Shown here: in pieces, positions 33,511 through 45,119 of the stretch
Layout: each line of letters opens with the position of its first letter
Position numbering within the stretch: the first letter of the stretch is position 1
Assembly (NCBI RefSeq): GCF_005239225.2
Contig: NC_133293.1
Coordinates: 15,778,333-15,842,332, forward strand
Length of the DNA: 64,000 nucleotides
From: Populus alba
Lineage: Eukaryota > Streptophyta > Magnoliopsida > Malpighiales > Salicaceae
Direction of reading: 5' to 3'
Position numbers and translations under genes: made by a program
Notes under the pieces: model-generated
The model's input: the letters and a program-made list of their open reading frames with translations, nothing else
Databases searched by the model: none
Told to the model about the DNA's origin: nothing

Positions 33511-36500
33511 ATGGCAACGCAGGTGGATGAATCTGCTGTCAAACTTGATCCAAAAGTGGTGGGGAATGCTTTTGCGGAGCAGTACTACAACACCTTGTCC
33601 AAGTCTCCCGAGCTGCTTCATAACTTTTACAATGACGCGAGCTTGATTGGCAGGCCAGGCTCAGATGGTTCAGTGTCTCCTATTTCAACTTTAGAAGTAA
33701 GTTTTGTGTAACAAAAGTTTATTGTTTATGAGTGTAGATTGTTTATTATTGTGTTAAATAACTCCTCAGCAAGAAATAACAGCAATATTCTTGTAAACTG
33801 AGTCACGCTAGTGCTATTCTTTTCATATCGATTTTATTCCACTAGCTTATCCCTTAGTTCATATTTTGTTTGGTTGGAAATGAGTGCTGTGTGAGAATGC
33901 GATCTTGATTCCCATTCCCGATAAGATTCCCATCTAATTTTTTCCGTGGTCTTAAACTCAATTGTCATGGGGGATCGACACTATCTAAGAATTGAAATTT
34001 AACTTGCTTAGAGTACAAGTACTCCCATTTCTTTGTGAATCAAATGGTATTACATGAAGAGAGGAATTGTAATCACTTTTCACCCCCAATCCTATACAAA
34101 CCAAATATGGCATAGAAATTAATTCATGTGGTACTGGTGATATGAGAAAAGGTTGGTTCTACTAGTTTCTGCCATTCTTTTTTCCTCCAAAAACAAATTT
34201 AGAACTAGAATTGTTATGCATTTCATCACTTAAATCTTGATTAATTTGGGACTTTGGTTTCGAGTTCATGAACCTTGGATGCTGAAGTTTTCCTGCTTAC
34301 ACCAGTGTTTATCTTTGTTTAACTGTTTTTTTATTTGAAATTGTGGCCTTCTCTGATAATGAAAATTGGAATTTTTTGGGTGCAGGAGATTAAAAAATTG
34401 ATCCTCTCTCTTGACTATAAGAATTGTGTAGTTGAGATACAGACTATTGATTCTCAGGAATCTTATGAGAATGGGGTAATGGTGTTGGTTACTGGTTTCT
34501 TTGCTGGAAAGGACAGTACCAGACAAAAATTTACACAAGCATTTTTCTTGATCCCACAAGATGATGGGAGGAGATATTATGTTTTGAATGATATTTTTAG
34601 ATACATGGAAGAATCAGAGAATAAGAAAATTAGTGATGAAGACAACATTGCTCCAGCTACACCTGTTATCCCATGTCCTGGTAGGGGTTCATGTATGGTT
34701 TCGTTGTTTCTTTTGTTACTTTAATGCATAAATATTTACTAGTAGTTTTGTAATTACAGAGCCAACCTCCATTCCTAATCACTCTGTCTCTGCCAATATG
34801 CCTACCACTTTGGAGGAGGGTGATGATCAAGCTAAAGAATCCAGTCATCCTTTGGACAATGGAGAGATTCCCGCTTATGAGAAGGAGGTGGTTGTCGAGG
34901 AAGTTGTTACCACTCAGAATGATGATCAAGCTAAAGAATCCGGTCATCCTTTGGACAATGGAGAGATTCCCACTTATGAGAAGGAGGTGGTTGTCGAGAA
35001 AGTTGTTACCACTCAGAATGATGCTCACCCAGTTTCTGAGGCAGTTGCTTCTAGTGTCCAGGAGGAGGATGCCCCCAAGAAGTCCTATGCATCAGTGGTG
35101 AGTAAATTTACATTTGTTTTACAGGAGAATTGTTTACTCAAATGATTGATTATTTTTTTGGTTTTTTTCAGGCAAATGCATTGAATTTCAAAACACAACC
35201 ATTTCAGCAGAGGGTGTCACCCGTGAAACCTGTGAAACAGTCACATACAGCTGTACCACCTGTGGTCACTTCTCAACAAACAGGTTCTCGCCCTCCCAGC
35301 AACAATTCTGTGGAAATCAATAACAACAGTGCTGCAGGTTTTTATCCTTTTTAAAGTGTATATATGGGTTTTTACCTGGAGTGAGCTTTGTAGCTTTTCT
35401 TTCACCACCTATCTGCTTTTCTCATTTTTCCTGTTTCAGTTGAGGGTTACTCCATATTTGTTGCAAATTTGCCTCTGGATGCTACTGTTGACCAGCTTGT
35501 GCAGACTTTTACAAGATTTGGGGCTATTAAACCAAATGGTGTGCAAGTCAGAAGTTATAAGGTTAGTCTCATGTTTATTCTTGTAAAATGGGGTGTTGAA
35601 AATTGTTTTTTGAAACTATATTTATTTGTTTATGTTGCTCATCTATATACAGCAAGAAAAGAACTGTTTTGGTTTTGTGGAATTTGAATCAGCTGATTCT
35701 GTGGAGAAGGCCCTTGAGGTATTGTTGTTTATTTTACTTTTTTTTGGCTGAAAGTTACTGGTTTTTTGTTCCCTGATTGTTTGCTTAAAAGTTGAATACT
35801 GCATGATGGTGTACTCAGGATTATTTCCAAGTTAAATTTCATTAATTCAATAATTTTAACGTTATTTAGTTCCCTTGTTATAATATTTATAATATTAGGA
35901 TTTTATCACTTGGGAACTTCTATGGTAGTAGTAGCATTTATTTCCAATTTTAGTAAAACTTTTTCAGGGCTAGATAAAGCACTTGTATGGTGGCACCTTT
36001 TAATGATGAATGGAAGTTGAGAATCTCTGTTTCACCTTGGGAGGTGGATATCTTGATTCAGGAAACATCCCTTGCGGTCTCAAGGGTTGCCTAGTGAATT
36101 CTAGGTGTCTTTATCCTCATTTTACCTTTTTCTTCTTTTTATTTCTACCCCTGTCCTGCATCGCTACAACTTTGCCTGTGTTTGGATAGGCTACAAACCT
36201 TTGTTCCTTTGACTTTCAGCACTTGTATGCTTTTGTCGTTCCTCTGTTGATGAAAATTTTTGTGGACACATTCAGATAATGTCATTGAACCTAATTGCTC
36301 AAGTGATGTTTATCTGCCAACACTTCGTGTTTATGGGCAACTTGTTTGAAGTCTGGTTCATTATTGTATTCTGCAAAGCTCTCTCTCTCCTCCCCATTTA
36401 TAGGACTCCCCCGAGTGGTTTTTTGAATTTGAAACCCTCCATCTCGGGGTGGTGTTACAACACCTCTTCTATGATTTATTGTGGGTACTCATTATCAGCT

Positions 36501-36970
36501 ATTCCGTACTTGGTTGCCTGTTTCAAGATATAAACTTTTTACTCAAGTTAAGCTACAATATTTTGTTCTGCACGAGTCTGAGATTGTGTGCTTTTTCAGG
36601 TCTCTACTGTCATGATTGGCACTCGAACAGCGCATATTGAGAGAAAGAATGGTAAGTTGAATTATTAATCCATTATTTGTCGTGTTTGGTCCAAACAGTT
36701 GGAGAGTGCATAACAATTTATTATGTTTTAGCAGCAAAAAATGGTGGTGAAAAGTATCCTTCAAGAAAGGGTGGTTTTAGGAATGGCAATTTTAGGAGCC
36801 GTGGAAACTTAAATGGAGGCCATGGCTATGGCAGAAATGATTTTGAGAATCAGGGTGCAGTCTCTGGTCAATCTGGGGGCACAACTGGACGCAACGGAGA
36901 AGCAAACAAGAAAGTTTATCTAAATGGGGAAGCTAGAGGTCCCCGTCAAGCTCGGGCTGGGAATAACTAG
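33511..36970 (+). CDS. NTF2 and RRM domain protein (plant G3BP-like)
   Basis: Eight coding exons: 33511-33696, 34386-34680, 34760-35097, 35172-35337, 35440-35561, 35653-35718, 36600-36651 and 36732-36970. Total 1464 nt, 487 residues, phases consistent. Residues ~12-130 form the NTF2-like fold (VVGNAFAEQYYNTLSKSPEL, QAFFLIPQDDGRRYYVLNDI). The acidic linker contains a 33-residue tandem duplication (182-214 and 215-247). The RRM runs from ~332 to ~405 with RNP2 IFVANL (334-339) and RNP1 NCFGFVEF (373-380). The tail is Gly/Arg/Asn-rich (GGFRNGNFRSRGNLNGGHGY). This architecture is that of G3BP-type stress-granule RNA-binding proteins; granule function here is inferred. Counterparts from memory: At1g69250 and At2g03640. 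The last intron ends in TTTTAGCAG, a tandem acceptor. Confidence 0.95.
34822..35019 (+). repeat. 99-bp in-frame tandem duplication in NTF2-RRM coding exon 3
   Basis: 34822-34920 and 34921-35019 are head-to-tail copies differing at only a few bases. Each encodes 33 residues beginning DDQAKES and ending VVTTQN. The three visible amino-acid differences are Ser/Gly, Ala/Thr and Glu/Lys. Confidence 0.95.
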
Positions 36971-38800
36971 ATAATCTCTTTCGCTAGAATTTTGTTTATT
37001 GCATTTTTTTTTTCCCGATTCACAACCAGATAGGAAAGATAAGAGCAAATAGATCAAGGCATTTTAGTTTTTTGCTCCTAAGATTTTGGTAAGGTTAATT
37101 GAGTAATTGCTAGGTATCATGAAAACAGATTATGCAGGGTTTTTATGCTTCGGGATATTATTTCTTAAGAAATTATTTCTAAGCATTTATCTGGTGCTAA
37201 TTATATGGTTTTAAACAATGCTTTAGTTTTTGTGCCTCCGAGAAAAACATGTCACTATTGTCATCTGAAAGGAAGCATATGAATCTTCGAGCTCATTGAA
37301 GTAGAAATAGAAGTGTGGAGGCTCATGCCATCTCTGTAAGTGCCATCGAGTTCTGCTACTCCTGTATTATTTACTTTCTAAAGTGCTCGCCTGCTAGTTT
37401 CTCTTTGTTCGTACAAGTACCAGTGTCTATCCCGAGGCGCTTTCAATCCACTGGTCAGAGGCAGCTGTCTTCCAATAGCTGCCATAGTTGACACTTTGTT
37501 TGTTTAGGGGTTTTGAGGGGCAGGGAAGGGAAAGTTAGGGTTAGAACCCTCGATCCTCGGTTGGTTTTCAGTACTGTGAACGGCAAGGTTAGGTGTCTTT
37601 TTTAGGTTAAGATTATCAAATGACATTCTTCCCGAGTTAAAATGAAGAATATTTTTCCATCTCTTCCATATCCAAACAGGAAAAGGTTGGAATACTGCCG
37701 TTTCCTTTCCTTTTCGTTTTCCTTTTCTTTTTTAATTTATCGTCAGTTCCTTGCCTTCTGTCCATTCAAACACGTTGTAGATCTCTCTAGAATAATCTCA
37801 CCATGTTTTTACCAAACATGTCACTCTCTGTATTAGATGACGATTCCTATAAATGGTGAGAAATAGAATTAACCACGTCATCTGGTCCCTGTCCCCACTT
37901 CGACCCTTTGGTTGATATCATCTCTGGGAATTCGTTGAACAGTCTCAAATATGCTCTTCTGATCTAGTATTCTTTCAAACAAACCTAATTTATTATTTCT
38001 CATTTTTTTCAAAGATCCATTATATAATATGTGTAAAAAAGAAGACACTACTGTATATAATCACTGCCAAGAGTCTTGACGATATGTTTCAGTGGTAAAC
38101 TAATCTGATATGAAGAAAAACGAACGAGGAACAAGAACAGCTAAGGAGTTGAAGACACAAGTGGACCAGGGTGGAGCCAATGATCAAGGGATTCCCGAAA
38201 AAACAATAATAATGTTCTCCTTAAATGGCTTGGTCAAAAGATTCCATTGTTAAATCAGTAATCATGGAATTTTTTGACTCTTTCGAAAGTGTTGTTCGAT
38301 CGAATTCAAGAGTCGGGTATCTAACGATTTATTTGGCTGGATGGAACGGATTAATTTTAGTCACTGGGTGGGGGGTTATTTATCGTTAGAAGATTATTTC
38401 CTCATAAATGGATGGCCTGACTCCTCACATGCATGAACAGACGTGAGAATTACCTTCGTCTGAGTAAGCGCATGTGAAAACATGTCCCTCCACTAAAATT
38501 TATTAATACTGGTGATTTGGTGGGGGCTTTTTTTAAAAAAAAAAAATATATTTTTCGTTTTTATATACATATATATACACACACACGTAATTTATTTAGT
38601 CATTTTTTTACTGTCTTTAATTTAAAACAATTATAGTTACATTCCATGGGTTGTAAGTTATATAACACCTTGTATTCTTAATTAAAGATTAAAAAAAATA
38701 GATAGATAACCCAAGTTATTGAAGAATATATAAATGGAATATGAAAATCTTGTTCTCTGGACACCTCAATGGAAATTTCTTTTGACTTTGAGGGATATTC
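36971..38800. other. 3'UTR of the NTF2-RRM gene and featureless spacer
   Basis: The first ~200-350 bp is likely 3'UTR. The rest is moderate in composition with a pyrimidine-rich patch near 37700 and TA/CA dinucleotide runs at 38560-38585. No coding exon or RNA gene is supported. Confidence 0.45.
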
Positions 38801-38809
38801 AAGAGTATG

Positions 38810-38990
38810 ATAAATATTGATTTTAAAATATTTTTTTTTAAAAAAATACATTAAAATAATAATTTTTTATTTTTTTAAAATTTATTTTTAACATTAACAC
38901 ATTAAAATAATTCAAAAATATTACAAAAATTAATTTAAAAAAAAAAAGTTTCAAATTTTAACAAAAAAACAAGTTTAACCTCAATTCCAA
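38810..38990. repeat. AT-rich MITE-like dispersed element, copy
   Basis: Same half-site order as the other copies: TTTTAAAATATTTTTTTTTA, a run with ATTAAAATAAT, central TTTTTAACATTAACACATTA, then AAAATTAATTTAAAAAAA and AACAAAAAAACAAGTTTAAC. A second, weaker copy follows at about 39000-39180. Confidence 0.6.
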
Positions 38991-39199
38991 ACAAAACCTT
39001 AATTATGAAAAAATATTGTTGTTATTTACGATAACTGTTATTAAAAAGATATTTGTAATTGTAGTTTCAAAATATTTTCTTAAAAAAATATATGTTAAAG
39101 TAATTTTTTTCAGATTTTTTTAAAAATCAGTGTAATAAAATCATTAAAAATATCAACAATTTAATATTTTTTTTAAATTAATTATTCTCTTGAAAAAAA

Positions 39200-39554
39200 A
39201 AGAACAAAAAAAAATGTAACAAGCAACCCTTCGAAGGCCTGCAGTGGTTTTGCCCTCGTTCAAAACAGTCCGTAGCCCATGAATTTTGCGTTTGAATGCT
39301 TTTCATTCTCTGCGGCTAATAAAAAACACCCTAGTTTGCAGAATTAAATTCGTTCGTGACGTGAATAATATTTTTTTTCTCGAAATTTTTTCTTGAAAAA
39401 CTAGTATAGAGGAATTAATTCACTCGCACAGTAATATCAATTTTGCGAATGAATTTGTACGTAATGAAATTGCAGAAAAAAAAAAGAGAACAAAAAAAAT
39501 GTAACAAGCAACCCTTCGAAGGCCTGCAGTGGTTTTGCCCTCGTTCAAAACAGT
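39200..39554. repeat. ~70-bp direct repeat flanking a 215-bp segment
   Basis: 39200-39269 and about 39485-39554 match over GAAC, a poly-A run, then ATGTAACAAGCAACCCTTCG and on through CTGCAGTGGTTTTGCCCTCG to AAAACAGT. They differ by one A in the homopolymer. The enclosed ~215 bp is unrelated to the repeat and non-coding. Confidence 0.85.
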
Positions 39555-39587
39555 ACATCTACTAGTCCTTTTCACCTTAGCCATGAT

Positions 39588-39655
39588 CAACACGTGACGT
39601 GCAGATGTGTCGGAGAATCTTTAAAACTACACGTCAGCATCAATGACGTGTCCTG
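39588..39655. promoter_or_regulatory. Cluster of ACGT-core motifs
   Basis: CACGTGACGTG (39591-39601), ACACGTCAGC (around 39630) and TGACGTGTCC (39644-39653) sit within 65 bp. These are G-box/ABRE and TGACG-type bZIP sites, and bZIP factors would be the expected readers. No gene start is evident next to them. Confidence 0.45.
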
Positions 39656-40059
39656 GCAAATCATCCTACGAAGATCTCCTGCCCCCACTTCTTTTTTGCC
39701 GGTCTTTTTTTCGCCTTATCATTAAAACTGTGCACGTCCTAACAGTAAAAAACACATCGACGACAGGTCTACACCACTTTGATGGTTTCCTATTTTGGTC
39801 AAACAGCCATTATTCATGTATAGAATTTCTTCTTCCCTTCCTTTATTTATTTATTTATGAAATAGATGTTAGAATTAAAACCATTCGAAAAAAAGATAAA
39901 TATTAGCATCGGTTGAGCTGTGAATTCAAGCATTTATACATACAAGTCAAAGTTGTGATTTGGTTAAGTAATGTATAAGCAAATATTAAACAGGCAAATT
40001 TTTTTAAAATTGCTAATTTATTATTTATCTAATCCACTTTTAAAAATTTAAAATTATTT

Positions 40060-40255
40060 GAAAGTGTGGTCGTGATTGTTTTTTAAAATATTTTTCTATC
40101 AAAATAATATTTTTTTTTTATTTTTAAAAAATTATTTTTGAAATCAGCGTATTAAAACGATCCAAAACATATAAAAAAAATAATTTTTAATCAAAAAAAT
40201 TAAATTTTTTAAAAAATACGGGTATAATCATGTTTCCAAACACTTTTTAATTACA
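40060..40255. repeat. AT-rich MITE-like element, best preserved copy
   Basis: Left end GTGTGGTCGTGATTGTTTTT, right end CGGGTATAATCATGTTTCCAAACAC-type sequence. The two ends are roughly inverted (GTGTxxxxxxTGATT versus AATCATGTTTCCAAACAC). Between them lie two AT-rich arms joined by TTTTGAAATCAGCGTATTAA. This copy shows the termini of the family most clearly. Confidence 0.65.
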
Positions 40256-40779
40256 TATTTTAATTAAAGAACGGTGTAAAACTACTACTTAGATTATTAA
40301 TTTTAAAACCTAATTATATTCTTATCCATGTAAGCACTCACCTTTAAGAACTAGTAATCTCTTATCTATGCAAAACTGTTTTTGTTTTGAAGAAGATCCG
40401 TTGAGAATATCATTTAGACTTTTGTTAACTTATATTGACTTTAACAAATTACTTTTTTTTTTTCGACAAGGAAATTACTTATATGTTAATATAAAGGTCT
40501 GATTGATATTACCTAGAGATTTGTTAATTTCACCAAAAAAAAAAAAAAAGTTTGTTAAAAAAGTATAACAAGGTTTGATTCTGTTGCTCCATAAGAGCAT
40601 GGGGTGGGGTTCAAAAATAGTGGAGTGGGGATAATATCACTTTACATCATGTTGATTTAAAACCATCATAGTAGTCATTAAAAGACATTTTAAAACCTGA
40701 TTATATCTGCATTATACTATATTGATTAACTTCATGAGGTTATTTTGGTTATTCAATACATTAATGGATTGTGATGGAT

Positions 40780-41500
40780 CAGCATGTCTTTATACATGTT
40801 TATGTATTATTATTTTTTGTCTAAAATTCATGTTTTAAAAGGACAAAAAACAAGGTGATGAAACAATATCTCTGAGTCTATATACATAAGTTTGAGAAGC
40901 TGTAAGACTTACTATTTTTAAATTTAGCTATGCGTGAAGTCTAAATACATGTGGATCTTGTAAGCTACCATGCCCAGTATTTTTAGACTCAGCTACGCGC
41001 TAAATCCATACACAAAGTCTACATACATGTATATATAGGTCTGGTACACTACCAAACCCAACATTCCCAGGCATAGCATCTTGCCGAGCCCATATGAGTG
41101 TAGAAATGACGATCTTTGTGTGCTCCATATTGTGCCATAAGACTCCACTTGTTTCTTATCGTGACCCCTGGCATAAAATATCAAGGTCAAAGATGTTCAT
41201 CTCTCGAAACTATTGTGTTGTGTGTGTAAAAATCTTCAAAATAATCTATTACTCATCCCTAATTAGTTATGTGTAGGAGATATTTTTTCTTTTTTGATAT
41301 TGTCATGGCAAGATAATACTTTAGCCCCTCTTATTTTATAAAATAACAAGATTCGTAAGCTATAAATATCCAATGAATTCTTCAAAGTGAGTGGGTTCAT
41401 AATCTTTTTATTCTCAATATTTTTAGCAATTATATTTTCATAGTCTATCTCTTTAAAATATTATTGTTCTTTTTCTTAAAGCATTGCAAATTAAATCTTA
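40780..41500. mobile_element. LTR-like degenerate repeat, copy 1
   Basis: Contains GCTATAAATATCC at 41360-41372 followed by GGTTCATAATCTTTTTATTC at about 41394, and is preceded by a run of degenerate 'CTACCAAACCCAACATTCCC' text. The TATAAATA plus downstream block is shared with 62060-62600. A TATA-bearing, non-coding repeat present twice suggests LTR or TRIM remnants, but termini and a primer-binding site were not found. Confidence 0.4.
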
Positions 41501-42129
41501 AAATCTACACAAAAACAAAAAGATTTTTTATAAGTACTAACTAGTGACTATTCTAACCTACCAAACACAAAATATCGGTTATCAGCCGCCTTGGACAAAA
41601 AAAACAAATCAGGTTGTGAGGATCAAAAGATTATCCAATTATTTAATATATAAACCCCAAGTTACTTAAATTATTTGAGATACCATCATATTATTGAATA
41701 TAAAAAAATCTAATTAAACATATATTTTATATTTATTTATAATGAAATTCATAAAAATATGAAAAGTAGTAAATATATCTATATTTTACTCGATTAGTGC
41801 CTCGGACACACCGGTTCGCTTTTCCACTAGCCTATTTGAGATTGTGGGGCAAATAACTGCTTTGTAGAGCACATCTTAATTGACTTGACTAATTAACTTG
41901 TGCGCATCTTGCCCTGCGCAGTAAGATTTGCACGCACTTCTTAATTATATCATGATAAGTCTGATTTTATAATTGCACTGAAAAAATGGATTTCTCCTGA
42001 ATGCATAAAAGCTGACCAAACAATATAACCTAAACATGAAATAAAAAGATAACAATTAAATCATACTTTAGTGATTTATGCTCAAATGAGACCAATCATG
42101 GATTCGAGGAAAGAAGTACATTAGTTAAA

Positions 42130-42450
42130 ACATCTTCTAAACTATCCTAATCATAATTTTAAAACTCGGTCTAACCCAATAAATCAACTCGAAATCTGGC
42201 CAATCTAGAGCTAGAATCGTGCTAGGTTGAAGAAAATACAGGGAAAAAAAACATAATGTGACCTGGCGGCTTGGCTTGACAACCCGGTTGACCCGATCAA
42301 AAACCTGATTATAACCTATTGACTTTTTTTTTATTAAAACAATATCATTTTAATTTTTTTAAAAAAAAAATTAACCTGAACAACCCGGTGACCTTGTCAA
42401 AATCCGAAACCACCTGGTTACCAGATCAAGTTTAAAAACCATGGTCTCAA
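42130..42450. repeat. Dispersed repeat remnant rich in AACCCGG/GACCCGAT
   Basis: Left boundary near AATTTTAAAACTCGG, right boundary near CAAGTTTAAAAACCATGG, so weakly inverted ends. Between them ACAACCCGGTTGACCCGATC and CAACCCGGTGACC recur. This looks like a short non-coding transposon remnant. Confidence 0.4.
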
Positions 42451-42914
42451 TCAAATTAAACGATTTAATTGAGAAATATTTTAAATGCAATAATTACGCC
42501 CATGACACTTATACACTTTTTAATTAGCTTGATAAAAAAAGAATCTTCATGGAAAATAATTTCAAACTCTATCATGGATGCACGAACAAAAAATTTGCGA
42601 TCCAATTTTTATTCAAACTCTATCATTAGCCTCCTCGTTTTTGTTTTTTTTTTTGGTTTACAACTGGATATATTTTTAGACCGTATTTTATACATCAAAA
42701 ATAAATTTATCTACTCAACATAAATAAGTATCCGTTAATAAAAGGCAGCAAAAACATATTTTTATTTTGTTAAAATTTTTAAGAATTGTACCGTCTAAAT
42801 ATAAATTGTTGGCGTAAAAACTAGACCAGTGCAAAATTTTAACCTTGCTGGCGAAGAAAAGGGAACACCGAGTTTAACATCTAAGCCAGCCTCATCAGGG
42901 TATTTAGGCACAGT

Positions 42915-43105
42915 GTAGGATTGCATTTTAAACGGTTTTTTATAGTTTGTTTTTTTAAAAAAAGTTGTTTAAAATTATTATTTTATATTTTTAAATTATT
43001 TTAATATATTATGTCAAAAATAATTTTTTTTTTAAAAAAATATTTTAATATATTTTCAAGTGAAAAACAACAATTACCACATTTTCAAACATCTATTTCA
43101 TATTG
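42915..43105. repeat. AT-rich MITE-like dispersed element, copy
   Basis: AT-rich half-sites around a central TATTTTAATATATTATGTCA, ending ACAATTACCACATTTTCAAA, again close to the 'TTTCCAAACAC' type terminus. Confidence 0.55.
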
Positions 43106-44204
43106 TTTTTTTTTTTACTAGTTTTTTTTTTCTTTGAATCTTTTTTTTAAATCTATGTATTTTCAATTTGTTTTACTTCAGATTATCCTGATTTCATGAT
43201 TTATGTCACATGTTTGACAGTTTCATCCTGATTTACTAGAGAGTCATTTTTTTTGTTTTTATTTTTAATTGAATTTATTTCAATTTTATTTTTTAATATT
43301 GGGTTGATAATCGTCCGGTTATTTTTAGACCTGCTAAGTCAACCGGATGATATTAAGTTATTAAAATAATTATGTACCAAATATATTAAAATACAATTAA
43401 CTCTTCTAAATAGTTTTTTTTAGATGTTTTTACCATAGCGGTTTTATTATGTTATTTTTTAAATATTTTCTCAAAACTTTTATCTCACAATGGTAAAATA
43501 ACTTAAAAAGTGGATTAGAATTAAGATATTCAAGGAAATTTATCCCATTTTGTACCCGACAAACCAAAAGGCATTAAGTTGGAAATATGATAACTGGGGA
43601 GAATTAGTTTGAGAATTTCAGCATGATTTTCATAGAAATATACTTTGAATGCCTCTACATTAACGATTCGGATGAACTTGTTTTCTGGTATTTAAACAAT
43701 AAAAAAGAATGAACTTATTTAACCATTTGTCGGCACTTGTATTCATTTTATGCCTGCCAGGTTCAAAAATTCTACAAACATGTAAATCTTTATGTTTTTG
43801 TAAAATATTTTTCTCATCTGGTCAATAAAAAATATCTCATGAATCTTTAAATATAAGATTATTTATGAGAATATATTTATTATTAAACCATAAGGTCCGC
43901 CATCAATTAACTATTTTTATTTATTTTTAACACTTATTTTTCACACAAGCACCAGACAATTATTTTTAAACAGTTTTTGTTAGCATGATTAAACATTAAA
44001 AAACAGTGTATTTTTTGAAAAAAACATAAAAATATGTTCAGATAACAAATTACAATGGTCCAAGGCAACATTTTCCGATTATTTAGTTTAATATTTTATT
44101 TCTTGAGAATTTAGATGGAGCTTCTGGTTAGTTTGCGTTTCAGGGCAGTATTCTATTATAACGTCAGCGAAAAGGCCGAAAGAGACCTCGTATGGTCGTT
44201 CTCA

Positions 44205-44232
44205 TCTGGTCGATGATCGATGATCGATGATC
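44205..44232. repeat. Short GATGATC tandem repeat
   Basis: Three to four tandem copies of CGATGAT, each containing GATC and ATGATC sub-palindromes. Confidence 0.8.
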
Positions 44233-44270
44233 GGTAATCCACTCAGAAGAGGGGACCATCAACCTTTCCG

Positions 44271-44302
44271 ACACGTGTATAATTGTAACCGAGACACGTG
44301 GC
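44271..44302. promoter_or_regulatory. Pair of ACACGTG G-boxes
   Basis: ACACGTGT at 44271-44278 and ACACGTGGC at 44294-44302 are two perfect CACGTG cores 23 bp apart; the second fits the ABRE consensus. The nearest downstream gene on the plus strand is the AFP gene 6.3 kb away, so any link is speculative. Confidence 0.45.
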
Positions 44303-45119
44303 TCCGACAAGGACACCAATCCATTGGTCCTCACTCTACTGTATTCTTTCTTTTTTCCCGTTAAGGAATTAAATTGACTAAAAAAAGAAAAGCTTGCAAC
44401 TTGGTCATGTGGACCCCACACAGAGCCCCATTGCGCGGGGCTTCCCTGGTCTGGCCACGTTTGTCATGCTCATTCCTCGCCGATTTTTGCGATTGGATTC
44501 CTCGTTGACAGGACGGCTTGTTGCATCCATACATAGCATGACAAGCAATTAAGCTGCTGAGTTCCGCATGCGGCAGCCGTGGTTTTTTAAAAAATATAAT
44601 CAAATAATCATTTTTTATTTTAAAAAATTTATTTTTGATATTAATATTTTAAAATATACAAAATTCATTTAAAATAAAAAATTTAAATTTTACCTCACAC
44701 TGCTCGGAACACATTGCCAAACAAAGGATTAATTTTTGGAGCGCAATATTTCATTAGTGAATGGAATGCTGTAGTTTGCTGTTGAATGTTTTCTATTTAA
44801 AAAATATTAGATTAATATTTTTTTAATGGTTTTATGCATTGATATGAAAAAATACAAAAGAAATATTTTAATATATTTTTAAAATTATAAATTTTATTTT
44901 AAAAAAAATAACATGCACCATAATAAAAAAAACATATTATCTTCGTTTCAAGTATACAATGTTGTTCTTAATAAATTATTAACAAAATACTGAAAAGTTA
45001 AATTTGTTAAGGAATAATATAAATTATATATTGAAATATCATCTTAACAGCTTAAATTATTGAGTTGAGTTGATTATTTGATAAAATTATAGTAAACATA
45101 CTACCAAAAAACTACTAAT

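Noticed and set aside
44164..44603. Two overlapping minus-strand frames in a GC-richer island
   Set aside because: No domain, no splice signals linking them, and no codon pattern resembling a protein.
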